Made by a program: the position numbers and the translations under genes. A DNA stretch of 64,000 bases from Lamellibrachia satsuma (taxonomy: Eukaryota; Annelida; Polychaeta; Sabellida; Siboglinidae). Positions within the stretch are counted from its first letter, which is position 1. Every line of letters starts with the position of its first letter. Below the pieces are notes generated by a model. It had not been told where the DNA came from. It did no database searches and saw nothing but the letters and a program-made list of their open reading frames with translations. The stretch is taken from NCBI GenBank assembly GCA_033239005.1, contig BSQZ01000037.1, positions 6,349,001 through 6,413,000 on the forward strand, given 5' to 3'. This document shows, piece after piece, positions 23,205-36,850 of the stretch.

Positions 23205-25110
23205 TATGTACTCAATCAACGTCCACGAAATATACCGAACCAGTCGTTTCAAAGACGTCTTCGCACAGTTGCAGGCCTGGTGATCGAGCCCGTTTTGCGG
23301 CAGCGCTCCACCTCATCTCGTGGGAAACCTTATTCCACCTACCAAGCTGCGAACAACAAGTGCAGTTTTTCAATTCTACAATCAGAATTTTACTCGACAC
23401 GCATCTATCACGAATTAAAACACACAAAGCAACCGACCCGGACGAGATACCCAACTGGATCTTACATGACTACGCCGCCATCCTCGCTCCTCCCGTCTGC
23501 GAGATATTCAACAGCAGCTTACGGGAAGGAACCGTGCCTGCCCTGTGGAAATGCGCTGACGTTCGACCAGTGTCTAAAATTCGACCACCAGCGCTAATTG
23601 ATAAAGACCTGCGCCCAATATGTGTCACGCCAGTTTTATAGAAGTGTTTGGAGAAATTCATGTGCACGTGGATAATGGACACTACCATGTACCAGATTGA
23701 TCCTCAGCAATATGGGTCAATCAAAGGAACATCAACTGTACACTCACTGGTCGAGCTTGTACACAAGTGGAAATCCGCGGTTGAGACCCCTGGAACCATA
23801 GTACGAATACTTCTCGTCGATTTCAGTAAAACGTTTGACCGAGACGAACATCACATTTTTATGACGAAATGTGCATCAGTCGTACTTCCAAAAGTTGTCA
23901 TCAAATGGCTGACATCCTTCCTGTGTCAACGCAAACAGAGGGTAAAGATCGGGAGTGTGAAATCGGAGAACCCCACTGTCAATGCAGGTGTCCCGCAAGG
24001 CACAATATTTGGACCAATCGGCTTCCTACATCATATTAATGATCTGCAAACAGTATGCGAACATATAAAATATGCAATATTCCATCCTCCGGAATTGACA
24101 GCTCACTTCAAGACGAAGTCGGGCAATGGACAGCGAGTAAGAAAGTGGCGCTGAACTACGACAAGACGAAAGAACTGCGAATATGTTTCAAGAAATCAAA
24201 TCCAGACATCGCACTGCTAACCATCGACGGTAGACCAATCCAACAAGTTAACAGCACTCGTCTACTAGGTGTGACTCTATCTGAAGTTAACTGCACTTGT
24301 TTACTATGTGTGACTATATCTGAAGATCTGAGGCGGAAATCACACATAGACGAAATCACTACAAAAGCATCGCAACGTCTATTTTTCATCATCCTTCTCA
24401 AAAGAGCCGGCATTGACCCTCACCATCTCATCAACATATACACTTCAATCGTCCGATCGGTATTGGAGTACGCATGCCAAGTATGGTTACACGACCCTTA
24501 CAAAAAAGCAAACAAAACAGATAGAATACATCCAGAGACGGGCAATGCGGTTCATTTTCCAAGATAAGTCGTACACCGAAGCCATCATCGCAGCCAATCT
24601 ACCAACGCTGTCAGACCGGAGGGAGAAGTTATGTAGAACACTATTCATAAGCATGCAACAATCTACACATAAATCGCATCATCTTCTGCCTCCCTCCGGG
24701 AAACTCCGTACACAACTCGAAACACGAGGACTTACTGTGTGCCGCTTTGCAGAACTGTAAGATTTCTTTTATACCATATGCTTTAAGACACTGGCAGTAA
24801 TTATGAAATAATTTATAAATTAGTTACTTTTTACGTGATAGTAGTAGGCCATATCATTTATATTAATATGGTAGTGCCTGTTTTAAGTTTTAATTTATGA
24901 TTATGTCCTTGATATTTACCTTGTTTATTTACAAACATAACTTTAAACATGATGTACATGCAGCTTTTAAATTTGTTATATTTTAAGTCATACTTTTTGT
25001 CTTAATACATTTATTATCATTGGTTGTTTTACTGTGCCAATTGTATAATTCAATTGCTATAATTACCATTTTAATAAAATTATTATTATTATTATATTAT
25101 TATAATACAT
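23205..25110 (+). pseudogene. Host LINE reverse transcriptase half
   Basis: This is the continuation of the LINE interrupted at 20024. RT motifs include THKATDPDEIPNWIL, QYGSIKGTSTVHSLVEL, ILLVDFSKTFD and VNAGVPQGTIFGPIGFL. A TAG at 23639-23641 interrupts the frame. The YADD box is missing: the text goes from KYA straight to unrelated residues near 24070, so both catalytic aspartates are gone. The C-terminal region (STRLLGVTLS, SVLEYACQVW) follows in the next frame. The 3' end is AATAAAATTATTATTATT at about 25073-25110, a simple-repeat LINE tail. Its clade is CR1/L2/jockey-like, by inference. Confidence 0.8.
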
Positions 25111-25576
25111 ATTCACTACAACTGCAGTATACATTTAGAATACATAGTTACTGCTAGAATACATGGCCACTACACCCTCAGTACACACCTAGAATACATA
25201 GTCACTACACAATGAGTACACAGCTAGAATACAAAAGAGTCATTGTATCTCCAGTACGTAGCTATCTTCGTATTTATGCGTATCAATCTGGTAATGTTGC
25301 TATGTTTATGCCGGTATGTCAAGTAGGGATATACAACGTAACTTTTCGGCCTTTACTGTTACTGAACTACACTTTTGTCTTCACTGTATACCAATAGTAC
25401 CAGCTATGTACTAGGCACTAGGTTCGAAAACATGATTCACACATGTGCACAAACATACACGTACGCACGCTCGCACGCACGCACGAACGCACGCACAACG
25501 ATGTGCATGCATCCTATGTGTATGCATGCATGTTCTCCCTCAACATCTCTGTAGTGTCACTGCCTTCTATATCCAG
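25111..25576. repeat. Degenerate ~30-bp repeats and ACGC microsatellite
   Basis: At 25125-25230 the phrase CTAGAATACATAGTCACTAC recurs about four times with changes. At 25455-25498 there is an ACGC-rich microsatellite. No coding exon could be supported here, although the missing first exon of the acetyltransferase gene must lie upstream of 25577. Confidence 0.6.
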
Positions 25577-25806
25577 GAGTCGACGCGTCGCCACTGTCAG
25601 ACATCAACCGGAACAAGGACGAGTCGGCAACTGTGTACCGCACCTTCGAAGATGGCTACGTAGTGCGCGCGATGACGCCGTCTGACATCGACATCGTGGT
25701 CGGGTGGTACAGCGACTTCGCTTCCGTCTCCTCCCACGACCTCGCCACCGCCCTGGCCGTCTTCCCGCCTGGGCCCGGCTTCTACATCGGAGAACTCGAC
25801 GGCAAG
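25577..25806 (+). CDS. GNAT gene, first visible exon
   Basis: The exon follows ATATCCAG and ends AAG before GTAATA. It encodes VDASPLSDINRN through FYIGELDGK, the first strands and helices of the GNAT fold. A second acceptor 24 bases downstream (AG at 25599-25600) is in the same phase, so the exon could be 8 codons shorter. Confidence 0.82.
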
Positions 25807-28800
25807 GTAATACGGCTAGTGGGGAGGGCGACACGTGGCGGGGAGTGCGATACTTGGAGGAGGAGATTGTCATAGATTGTTGCAATATCAGTAATTATAA
25901 ATAAAATAAATTATAATCTTAATTGTTAAGTTTATTAAATATATTAAATAAAAGATATTTGTTAGTTGTGAAGCGATATATTGTATGTTGCACTTTAAAT
26001 GAAAGAAACTTACACAACTACATACTGATATATGATTACTATGCAACGACAATCAACCGCTAACTCTAACCATACAATAACAATTAACACCTAACCCTAA
26101 CTTTATAAACGCAATCTACCCCTAACGTTAAACATATAACGGCAATCAAACCATAAACATATAAAGGCAGTCAACCCTATCCTTATAACGGCAGTCATCC
26201 CTCAACCCTAACTCTATTACAGCAATCAACCATATCTGAATAACGACAATCAATCCTTAACTCGTCTCTGATCCGGCAACTGGGACTTGGTGCAGCGACT
26301 TGAATTTGGTGTAGATCATTTACAGAAATACGCGGAATATCAAATAGAATAAGTATTACTATTGCATATATATTATACACAAACGTATTGTAGACATATA
26401 TTAGGAAACAGGTTTTGTTAATTATTAGTCAGAGGGAGTATTTTAGAGTAAGTTAGTTTCGGATTCTGTCAGGGAATTCAGCGAGCGTTAATAGGGGTGT
26501 TTACAATTCGAAAATTGAGATAACATAGTGAATAGTCAGTAACATTGAATATTGGTTAGAATAAGTATTAGTATTATACATATATTGTTCACCAACTTCT
26601 TGTAGACATATATTAAGAAACCGTTGTTGTTAACAGAGGTAGTATTTTTTTTTCCCGGATTCAAACTCAACGAGTGATAAAAGGGAGTCTGTTTACAGGT
26701 CATTCAACCCGTGCATCGAGCTATCGTTTACATTGGCTAATATATATATATATATATATATATATAAGATAAAGTGATTTATTTACTTAAATTACATACA
26801 TAAGGTAATATCTGACATAGTGGTAGTCAACGTTTTCGGTAAAAAGGAATTAACAGCAGGATTTCAGCGTAAATTAGTACACACTGACTTCGTTGTTTTG
26901 TTACACAGTGTTCTCCGTATTCGCTAGGTGGCAGGATTTTTAGCCTAAAGTGTTCTTTTGATCACAAAAACAGCCTTATTCAAGGCTAACGTAGCAAACT
27001 AATTAAAACTAAATTGTATGATGGCGCCGTGCAAACGGCAATTAAAGGCCACAAGGCACTTAATTTGTGGCAGTTGCAGTAACTGGGTGGATTTCGTCAA
27101 GTCTGGGTGCGAGAAGTCCTGGGCTGAGGTCCAGGCAGATAGTTTTAGTTTTGAGTGTAGGGGATGCGCAAGGATGAAGGAACTAGAGGTGGAGTTGGAA
27201 GAGCTGAGGCTGCTCGTTGTGGCAATGGTGAGAAGGGAACAGGGGAGTTGTGCCAGTAGTTCCGGTGGGGGAACTGTAGACGATAAAGTGGGGAAAGACA
27301 CAAGAGATGCTAGGGAGAGCTCACCTCAGCCTGGGAGGAAGCTGAGAGGAGGGAAGGTGACAGGTCGTAAGGAGACGGGAAGGAAAGGAACGGGAGGGAA
27401 GACAACCAGAGTGAAGGAGAGGGGAGTAGGGGAGACAGGAGGGAAGGAGAAGGGAGTGGGGGAGACGGAAGGGAAAACAACCGGAGTGAAGGAGAGGGGA
27501 GTGGGAGAGACAAGAGCAAAGGAGTGGGAAGTGGGGGAGACAGGAGGGAAGGGGTCAGGACAGAATGTGATGGAGGGGATCGAAAGGAAGAGTTATTCTG
27601 CAGCAGTGATAGAGGGGGTGAGGAAGAGAGCGAGGGTGTTTGTGGGGGATTCGATAGTTAGGAAGACCGACAGAGTCCTAAACAAGGGAGACAATGTGGT
27701 GGTCTGCTTGCCTGGAGCCAAAATAGAGGCGATAACTGAGAGAGTAAAAAACATCGTAGGCTCGGATAAGGATGGATCTGTTTTAGTACACGTAGGGACA
27801 AATAACGTAGAGAGGGAGGGTACAACTGCCATAGTTAGGAAATATAGGCAGTTGGTCAGAACATTAAAACAGACGCGGGTTGAGCAGGTAATACTGTCAG
27901 GGATTTTACCTGTAATGGGCAGGAGGGGTCACAAATATCGAAATTGTCGGGGGATGGCAATTAACATGTTAGTCCAGAGGCTGTGTAGGGAAGAGGAAGT
28001 TGGATTTGTGGATTTATGGGGAAGTTTTGTTGGGAGGGCAGATATGTACATGAAGGATGGGCTTCATTTAAGTGGAAAGGGGGCGGCAGTATTCGCGGAC
28101 AAACTTTCAGCAGCAGTAGATAGCGACTTGGGTACAATGACAAATATTTTTGGAAGTAAACATTCTTTAAACTAGAAGTGCAGGGGGGTTACCTAGAGGT
28201 GTCTCAAGCAGAACAAGAAGCCACTAGCACAGATAAACCAATATCAAATCATCCGAAAAACATCTCTGAAAAAGGTTATAGATGCGTATGTTTAAATGCA
28301 AGGAGCATAGTAAATAAGAAAAACGAATTAAACATTATGGTAGAAGATATTGACCCTCACATAATTGGTATAACTGAAACATGGGCCAACATAGATATAA
28401 CAGATGCTGAATTAGGACTGACAGGATACGTAATGTTTAGGAAAGATCGAATAGGAAGAAGGGGCGGGGGAGTTATTTTATATGTTAAAGAATCTATTCA
28501 GGCTTATGAAATAAAACTAGAAAGGGAAGCAGATTGCGATGAAGCTGTTTGGTGCAAAATTGTTTCAGAAAATTCAAAATTAACTATTGGATTAGTTTAC
28601 CGAAGTCCAAACATAAACGAAGAGGACAACACAAAAATAAAAACGCTATAAAGGAAGTTAGTAAAGGGAAATGTATCATAATGGGAGATTTTAACCATGG
28701 ACACATACAATGGAATTCTCTAGAGAGCACAGGGATTGAGGATCAACAATTTCTATGTTTAATCCAGGATAGCTTTCTTACTCAGCACGTACTAGAACCA

Positions 28801-31800
28801 ACAAGGGGAGAAAATGTATTAGATATAGTTTTGTCATCACAAAAAGAATTAGTGGACAATGTAAAAATATTTGAACCATTGGGTAATAGTGACCATAATC
28901 AAATACATTTTGACATCAATGTAAAATCAGAAAGTAAAAATAAGAAAACGTACAAGAGAAACTTCCACAAAGGTAACTACAAAGATATGAGAAAATACTT
29001 AGCACAGCTAGATTGGAATAACATGCTGATGAATAAGACCGCAATTGAATGTTGGAATATTCTAAAATATGAAATTGAGAGTATCATCGATAAATTTGTT
29101 CCCTTCCGAAAACAAGGAAAACGGTGTAGAAAGAAACACTTGTCAAAAGAGGCTATTACAAAAATAATGCTAAAACAAACTATGTGGAGGGTTTATAGGC
29201 GTACCAGAAAGGAAGAAGACTATGCAAAATACAAAGAGGCACTTAATGCAGCTACAACTGAAATCAGACAATCTAAAAGAAGCTATGAGCAAAAACTGGC
29301 ATGTAACATAAAAAATGACAGCAAGAGTTTTTATGCATATGTCAGGAGTAAACAAAACGTACAAGACAAGGTTGGACCTCTAGAAGACAGTGCTGGAAAT
29401 ATAATATCACAGGGGTTTTTAATGGCGGAAGACCTAAATGGTTACTTCAGTTCAGTGTTTACCAAAGAAGATATTAGTTCATTACCAGTTGCTGATGCTA
29501 AATTTCAGGGGGCTAAATCTGAATATTTAGGGCCGTTAATTGTAACTCCAGAATTGGTAGCTAAGAAAATAAAGGCAATGAAGGATAACAAATCACCGGG
29601 AGTGGATGGGATTCCTCCAAAATTACTAATGGAAACAGTAGATCAAATCAGTATTCCACTTGCAAGAGTATTCAACTTGTCATTAAAAGAGGGAGTTGTT
29701 CCGTTTGAATGGAAAGAAGCAAACATCATACCATTATTTAAAAAGGGTTCGAGAAATAAGTCAGAGAATTACAGACCAGTGAGTTTAACGTCAGTGATTT
29801 GTAAATTATTAGAAAGGTTCATTAAAGACCATATGGTGGACTTCCTCGTTAAGCATAAATTATTAAATTCATATCAACATGGATTCCTTAAAGCGAGGAC
29901 ATGCTTAACAAATATGTTATGTTTTTTGGAAGAAATCACTAAATGGATAGACGTGGGATCGCCAGTAGATATTATCTACTTAGATTTTCAGAAAGCTTTT
30001 GACAAAGTGCCACATCTAAGATTGCTACTTAAATTAAAAGCCCATGGTATCGGGGATAGCATAACTGACTGGATAGAACAATGGCTGACTGACAGAAGAC
30101 AACGAGTTGTAGTAGATGGAGAAGTTTCAAATTGGAAATCGGTTTTGAGTGGGGTACCTCAAGGATCAGTATTAGGACCTATATTATTCTTAATTTATAT
30201 CAATGTCTTCGACGACAGTATAACAAGTAACGTACTGAAATTTGCGGATGACACAAAACTGTTTAGAAAGGTTAATACTGATGGTGATAAACAACATTTA
30301 CAAAACGATCTAGACAGATTAGTGAAATGGTCTGAGAAATGGCAGATGCTGTTTAATTTTGGGAAATGTAAATGCCTACATACAGGACATGGGAACTTGA
30401 ATGTAAACTATAAAATGGGAGATACTGTTCTGGGTACTACTGTAAAAGAAAAGAACTTAGGAGTTAAAATAAGCGCTGATATGAAAGTTTCAGAGCAGTG
30501 TGGTATTGCAGCTTCAAAGGGTAATCAAATTCTTGGATTGATTAGAAGAAACATAACATACAAGGGAAAAAAGTTAATTATACCTCTTTATAAAGCAATA
30601 GTTAGACCTCATTTAGAATACTGTATACAAGCATGGAGACCATATCGTAAGAAGGATATAGATACGCTTGAACGCATACAAAGGAGAGCAACTAAAATGA
30701 TTCCAGAACTTAGAGACCTTAGTTATGAAGAACGCCTGAAAGAATGTGGTTTAACAACTCTAGAGACAAGGAGGTTAAGAGGAGATCAGATTGAAGTTTT
30801 TAAGATATTGAATGGGTATGAAAATATTGATAGAAATATGTTTTTCTCACTCAAGAAGGATAGCAGAACTAGAGGACATGAGGTAAAATTAGTAAAGGAT
30901 CAATGTAGATTGGACATCAGGAAGCACTCGTTCTCACAGAGGACAATAAATGAATGGAACAAATTGTCTACAGATTGTGTAACTGCTAGCGGCGTGAATA
31001 TGTTTAAAAACAAGGTTGACACATATATCAGGAGGGCGGGTTATAAGTAGGTGAACATTGTTGGACTCTCGATAAGCCAATGGCTTCCTTGTCCACTTGC
31101 CATCTGGGCCTTTGGCTTGGATGGCAAATCTTGTTAAATCTTGTTAAATAAAGGCGATCAACCTCAAAATATATAACTTCAAGCAATCCCTAACTATATA
31201 ACTGTAATCAATCCTTAAATCTATAAAGGCAATCAATCCTTAATTCCACAATGATGACAATCTCTTTAACTAGTCGCAATGATAATACTCTCTTTAACCC
31301 ATCGCAATGATAACATCCGTATGATGACGGTCTCTTTAACCCGCTTTATAAAACGAATAGATCCTAGTAACATTGCTAATAAAGACGACGGGTAAAAATC
31401 CGTATGTTAGGGGTAGATTGGCGTTGTAGTGTTAGAGTTAGGGGTTAAATGCCGTTGTAGGGTTGGAGTTAGGGGTTCATTGATTTAAAAACATTTAACA
31501 AGATTGTCATCCAAGGCAAAAGCCCAGATGTCAAGTGGACAAGGAAGTCTTTGGCTTATCAAGAGTCCAACAATTGTTAATATATGTGTGACGTCACCAA
31601 ATTGTACTAACACCAACGATTTCTATAGTTCTTTATTCTGGACTTATTTGTTAAGCCTAGAGAAAATATATAAAAATAAAAAACTTGAAACACAACAAGA
31701 GTGTGTGTCACTTATACAATATCACTCAACAGTACAAACATGGAAACAAGATGCTGTGAAAACACAGAATGCACAATATAATATTACCAATACCATGTAA

Positions 31801-34800
31801 AGTATGTTAAGAAATATATAATGGTTATACAATATACACAATGATCACATAATAGTTATTCAAGATAAACCATGAAAACAATTGCATGTAATTTAACAAA
31901 CAAAATAAGTCTTTGTATCTAATGAATGCAATAATTACACAATCCACAATAACCATGTTCACCCTAACGCTTTGACAGTTCACTGCATGAGGCTCATTAA
32001 AGCATGTCCTATTAACAGTCAGCCATACTCAGACATGACCCCTCCTGCAACAGCATGATGAAACATGTCAATTAGCAGAACATTGTATAATTATTTAGAC
32101 AAATGTTGCATTAATCATACATCTATATGTTCGTAAGCTACTACTTTAATAAGTTCTAACTTGACACACAGTACACATATTCTACATTAAATGATTGATT
32201 CCCTGTACAGTGTATATTAAATATCTTAATACATTACCTGTATATCAACACTAAACACGATTAAAGTTAACTTTCTAAAGTGTTCTACCAGCTACTGACT
32301 ACAATCTTTCAAAATGACAGCTGATGGGACATTCCTCCCTAAGGGCCAGACAGTTAATTTGCTCCACGTCAGTAATCAAAGTCACTATTCAATAATTGTA
32401 ACTGAACATGTAAATACCTTTACATAGAAAGATGGACAATTCTCCAATATACACTATGGCATAATTATAAATTGAAAGGATTCGTTTTCTAAAGTATAAC
32501 ATATTATTTGGAGACTTACCAAAATAGGGCTGTTGTCTTGTTGACTGGGAGATCATACCTGGCCCACTAGGACAGTGCATCTCCCCTGACGACACGTGAC
32601 CCCTGTCTCATGGGAACATTTTATATTTAAACAACTTAATTATCAGTAATATGACCAGCAACCTACACAGTAAATGAAATTAACCATAAGAGAAATAGTT
32701 ATTACAATAGAAACTAATTAACTATATTCTCTATAGAATGCATTGGATTACCCAGGGTGCTGCCATATGGTGGCAAGTAATGACACCATCAACAAGATTA
32801 GGTAGTCTATCAACACACGCTACGGGGGAAAAACGCAGTTGACCTTCGTTTTTATTGTTTCACAAGAATGTAGGGCGTATTAAATTGTGATATGTGAAAT
32901 TAAACAATTCGTATGATGTGACATAAGTGCAGTGGAACAGGCATATTCACAGGATTGTTTGTAGCTATTGACTGTGAAATAGTGCTTTTTGTCAGAGTTT
33001 AACAGGCGGAGGGATTTATTGGCACATGAATACACGGCTATTTTTGTAAATATTGACGGGCATCGCATGTTGGTGTGTTTTAAAAGAGTTGGAGGTATGT
33101 GATTTTGGCAAAACTTGGTCATGTCAACGAGATGAACAGTTAATTGCTGTGAACAATTTTCAGAATTTTTATTGGTCACATTTTCTTATAATCTGACAAA
33201 ATTTAACATGGCCACCAATGGAATTTTGCACTGTGGTCTGACCTCTACAACTAAACTCTCTATGATGTGTTAGCGACCAAACTACTCCCTTACAAATGAG
33301 TAACCCGCCCTCCTGAGATTGCTCTCTACGGATATATAAATAGATATACGAAATAAATAGTCCACAAAGTCACAGTACCGCTGCAGGAGTGCTAACATAT
33401 GACGGTGACTACCATTTGTAAAGTTCGACCCCCGTCTCGTTGGGCGCGTGCGCGAGGGTCGATTTTCACAAAGTTCGCTATTAGCTCGCCAGATTCATTC
33501 ACGTCTAAAGTGAAATCAGTTGTAACACCAGTTGTCCAGGTATCGTCTCGGTTAGAGATTTATTCGACAGCAAGTCACTTCACGTACATTTCACAATCAC
33601 ATAAAATCGCCATCCCCGTTGCATCAGTATACCGTATAAGTATAATCGGTAACATCTCTAGTTGAAATTTTAAAAGTTCGTAATTTTGAAATCAAACGTA
33701 ACGCTAGTGCAAGCCGGCTTGGCTTGTCTATGCGGAAAATTTTGAAGGTCTGAAAGTTGGGAGCATTTTCGTAGCTTCCCTCGTGGAGCGTACACGTCGT
33801 GTTTCGGTGAAATAGTCTGCCGCGCTCTCTCGAGTGCGCATATCTCTCCCTTTTAAAGCAAGTCAATAGCTTTCCCAGAAGTTTCCAGTACCAAAGTACG
33901 CATGCGTGAACAGGCCGACGCCACACAACCTCCCTGAAGAAAACCGATTTGTGTTTCGCATAATTACTACATGTGTACGGTGTGTGTGGCTGTTCTACAT
34001 TTTGCCAAACTTTCCTGGCCCGCTTACGGGTCAGGAAAGGGTAAGATCTTGAGGAACCGGTTGACAACTCATTAATAAACTTCTGGGCACGGGGTAGAGC
34101 GTCAACTTTCGACCCACGCCTTTAGCTTGGTTCGGACAAAATACCCAATACTTACAATTGAACTTCTGCCTCCAACGCTAGGCCACATGTCTACATAAAC
34201 ATCCTGGATTTTCTGAATAACGAAATTATTATATCTATGTTAACCGCGTAATGAAAGCAATGACTTTACACAATGTCTGGCGCAGTCGTTATTACATCTA
34301 CAATTACCTGTGTTGGATGGAAATATGAGTTTGTATATCTTAAAGAAACGTCTTCCTATGCTATTTAAAAATGTTCATACATTTTCACAAGAAACATTAT
34401 TATTCATAAAATCATTTTATTTCCCCATGTGTATGATTATTCTCACACAAATGCTGGGTTCATCCCAGGTCGTGGCGTCGGCAATTCGAATTCCGTGGTC
34501 CGACCGCGTCTACTACTTCTCCACCTATTACGTCGCCAAGGCACACCGTCGACGGGGCTACGGCACGAGACTCCGGCATCAGGTAAGGACACATGCTCAC
34601 CTAAATCACGACTGGCTACAAGGGTTCAGCCTACAGTTGACTTTCCTGTTTATTATGAAGTAATGCATTTTTTTAGAGTTTAACAGGTGGAGGTATTTAT
34701 GAGAATTTTTCTGCTATGGGCCACCTGGGCACATAAATACATGGGTATTTATATACAAATTTACGAGCTTCGTATGTAGGGGCGTTTTAAAAGAGCTAGA

Positions 34801-36809
34801 GGTATGAGATTTTGACAAAACTTGATCAACATGTCAAAGAGATTATTGCAGTTGCTATGAAAACATGCACTACCATCTGGTATGAGCTGGGGTATCTCGT
34901 GACATCCTTTTATTCGCAACTTAGGGTGTCACTGTTCGACCAGCAGTTGTGGTGGGGTAAGACCACTGTAGATGATAGCATTGGTGGTCATGTTAACGTT
35001 TTGTCTGATTATAAGAAAACGTGATCCTTCAAAAATTCTGAAGATTTGTCACAGCAACTGCATCATCTCTTTGACATGTTGAACAAATGTCGTCAAAATC
35101 ACATACATCCAGCTCTTTTAAAACGCCCCGACGTGCGATGCCCATCAATTTTGAAAAATAATAGCCATGTATTCATGCGCCCACGTGGTCCTTAGCAGAA
35201 AAATTCCCATAATTCCCTCCGACTATTAAACTCTAACAAAACGCACTATTTCACAGCCAATAGCTTCTATGAAAACAAACGTGTGAATATGCCTGCTCAA
35301 TTGCACTAATTTAAATTCACATATCGCAATTTAATACGCCCTACATTCATGTGAAACAATAAACAGGAAGGTCAACAGTGGTCTTTCCCCAAATAGGGAA
35401 TTTTTTGTTTGAAAAAGTGTAAAATTATATCACGTTGCGGCACAATGTATATGTAATGCATTAAGGAACATTCCTGCTTGTTAAGTCATTACTATTTGTT
35501 TGACAACCAAGTCTAAACAATGCCTTCCCCGTAATATTAGCTGAAAAGTAGTCACATAATTTAATTACAGGTCGATTTTGACACTTGATAAATCATAGAT
35601 CTTATACACTAGATTTACAGAGAATTGCGAAACAATGACGTCTGCTTACTGTCTCTGTAAAGATACTAATGAGTTTATTTTCAAATTAGTATTCACATAA
35701 TTGCTTGATTTTTAACCAAACATGGCATAACTTTGTAAGAAAATTGAAAATTTTTCACTTTTTAAATTTCTGGTAAATTCCAATGTGTCAGGTTTGTCAA
35801 ATGTTATTGTTGATGTGACTGCTATCATAATTCAAGTTGATGAGATACAAGGTGAACGGCTTGATTTCGATACGCCACCATAAAGGGGTATCACATGACC
35901 AGATGCCCGTCGCTGCCAGATTTTAAAATGCTGATCTACGCAGTGCATCCAGTGGTTGTTACACAACCAAAATACACACTATACTGGCCAAATATCACCA
36001 ATGACTGTTCTAGTGCAAAATGGCTACTTGCACCGTCACATACTGGTGTCATACCCCCTAATTAAAAACAATTCCATTTTGGCATCCAATCTGTACCATG
36101 CTGTTCGTGATTGTTACTGCTGTCTGCCTTTTCTAAGCAAATTGTTATTTTTTTCATATCAACCTGTGCCCATGGGAATGATTCTGTAAACCTCTCTACC
36201 CATACTGTCTACGGTCTTGTTTCAATAAATTCGAGTCGCGATAATGCAGAAACATTTGAGAGAGGGGGGTAGAGAGAGTGAGAGGAAGAGAAAGAGAGAG
36301 ACAGGAGGGGGAGATAGAGAGAGGGGAGACAGAGGTGGAGAGGGGGCGAGAGAGGGAGATGGAGAGAGAGAAGAGAGAGAGAGAGGGAGAGAGAGTCAGC
36401 GGCGGTAGAGGAGAGAGAGAGGGGGAGAGAGACTGGGAGGGAGGAAAGGAGAGACATAGAGGAAGGAATAGCGAGCGAGATAGAGAGAGAGTTTGGGAGG
36501 GTGATAATGAGATATATAGAGAGAGAGGAATAGGGCGAGAGAGAAAGAGAGGGCGAGAGAGAGAGAGAGAGAGAGGGGAACAGGGGAGAGAGGGGGAGAG
36601 GAGAGAGAGTGAGAGATAAAGAGAGAGAGAGAGAGAGTGAAAAAAGGAGGGAGGGAGACAGAGAGAGGTGGAGAGAGGAATAGGGAAATAGAGAGGGGCA
36701 GAGAGGGGGAGGGGGAGAGAGAGGGAGATATAAAGAGAGAGATAACGAGAGACGGAGAATGAGAGAGAGAGGTGGACGGAGAGAGGGAGAGAAAGGGGGA
36801 GAAAGGGGG

Positions 36810-36850
<41 letters not shown>

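Larger units (their letters stand above)
26275..31150 (+). mobile_element. Near-intact full-length CR1 LINE in GNAT intron 1
   Basis: About 4.9 kb, delimited by the interrupted minisatellite on the left and by the CR1-type 3' end on the right. The right end is AATCTTGTTA repeated, then AAATAAAG. It has a ~740-bp 5' region with two ~220-bp direct repeats, ORF1, and an ORF2 broken once. It lies on the same strand as the host gene. Three other copies of its 3' tail lie in the window (31488-31580 minus, 37001-37146 minus, 46453-46695 plus), so the family is or was active here. Confidence 0.85.

Noticed and set aside
26090..26225. Interstitial telomere-like CCTAACCCTAAC
   Set aside because: The motif appears once per ~27-bp unit and not as consecutive hexamers, so it is part of a minisatellite.
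33624..34067. 147-codon minus-strand open frame
   Set aside because: No domain or motif, and residue composition is not gene-like. It lies inside an intron with no splice or start context.
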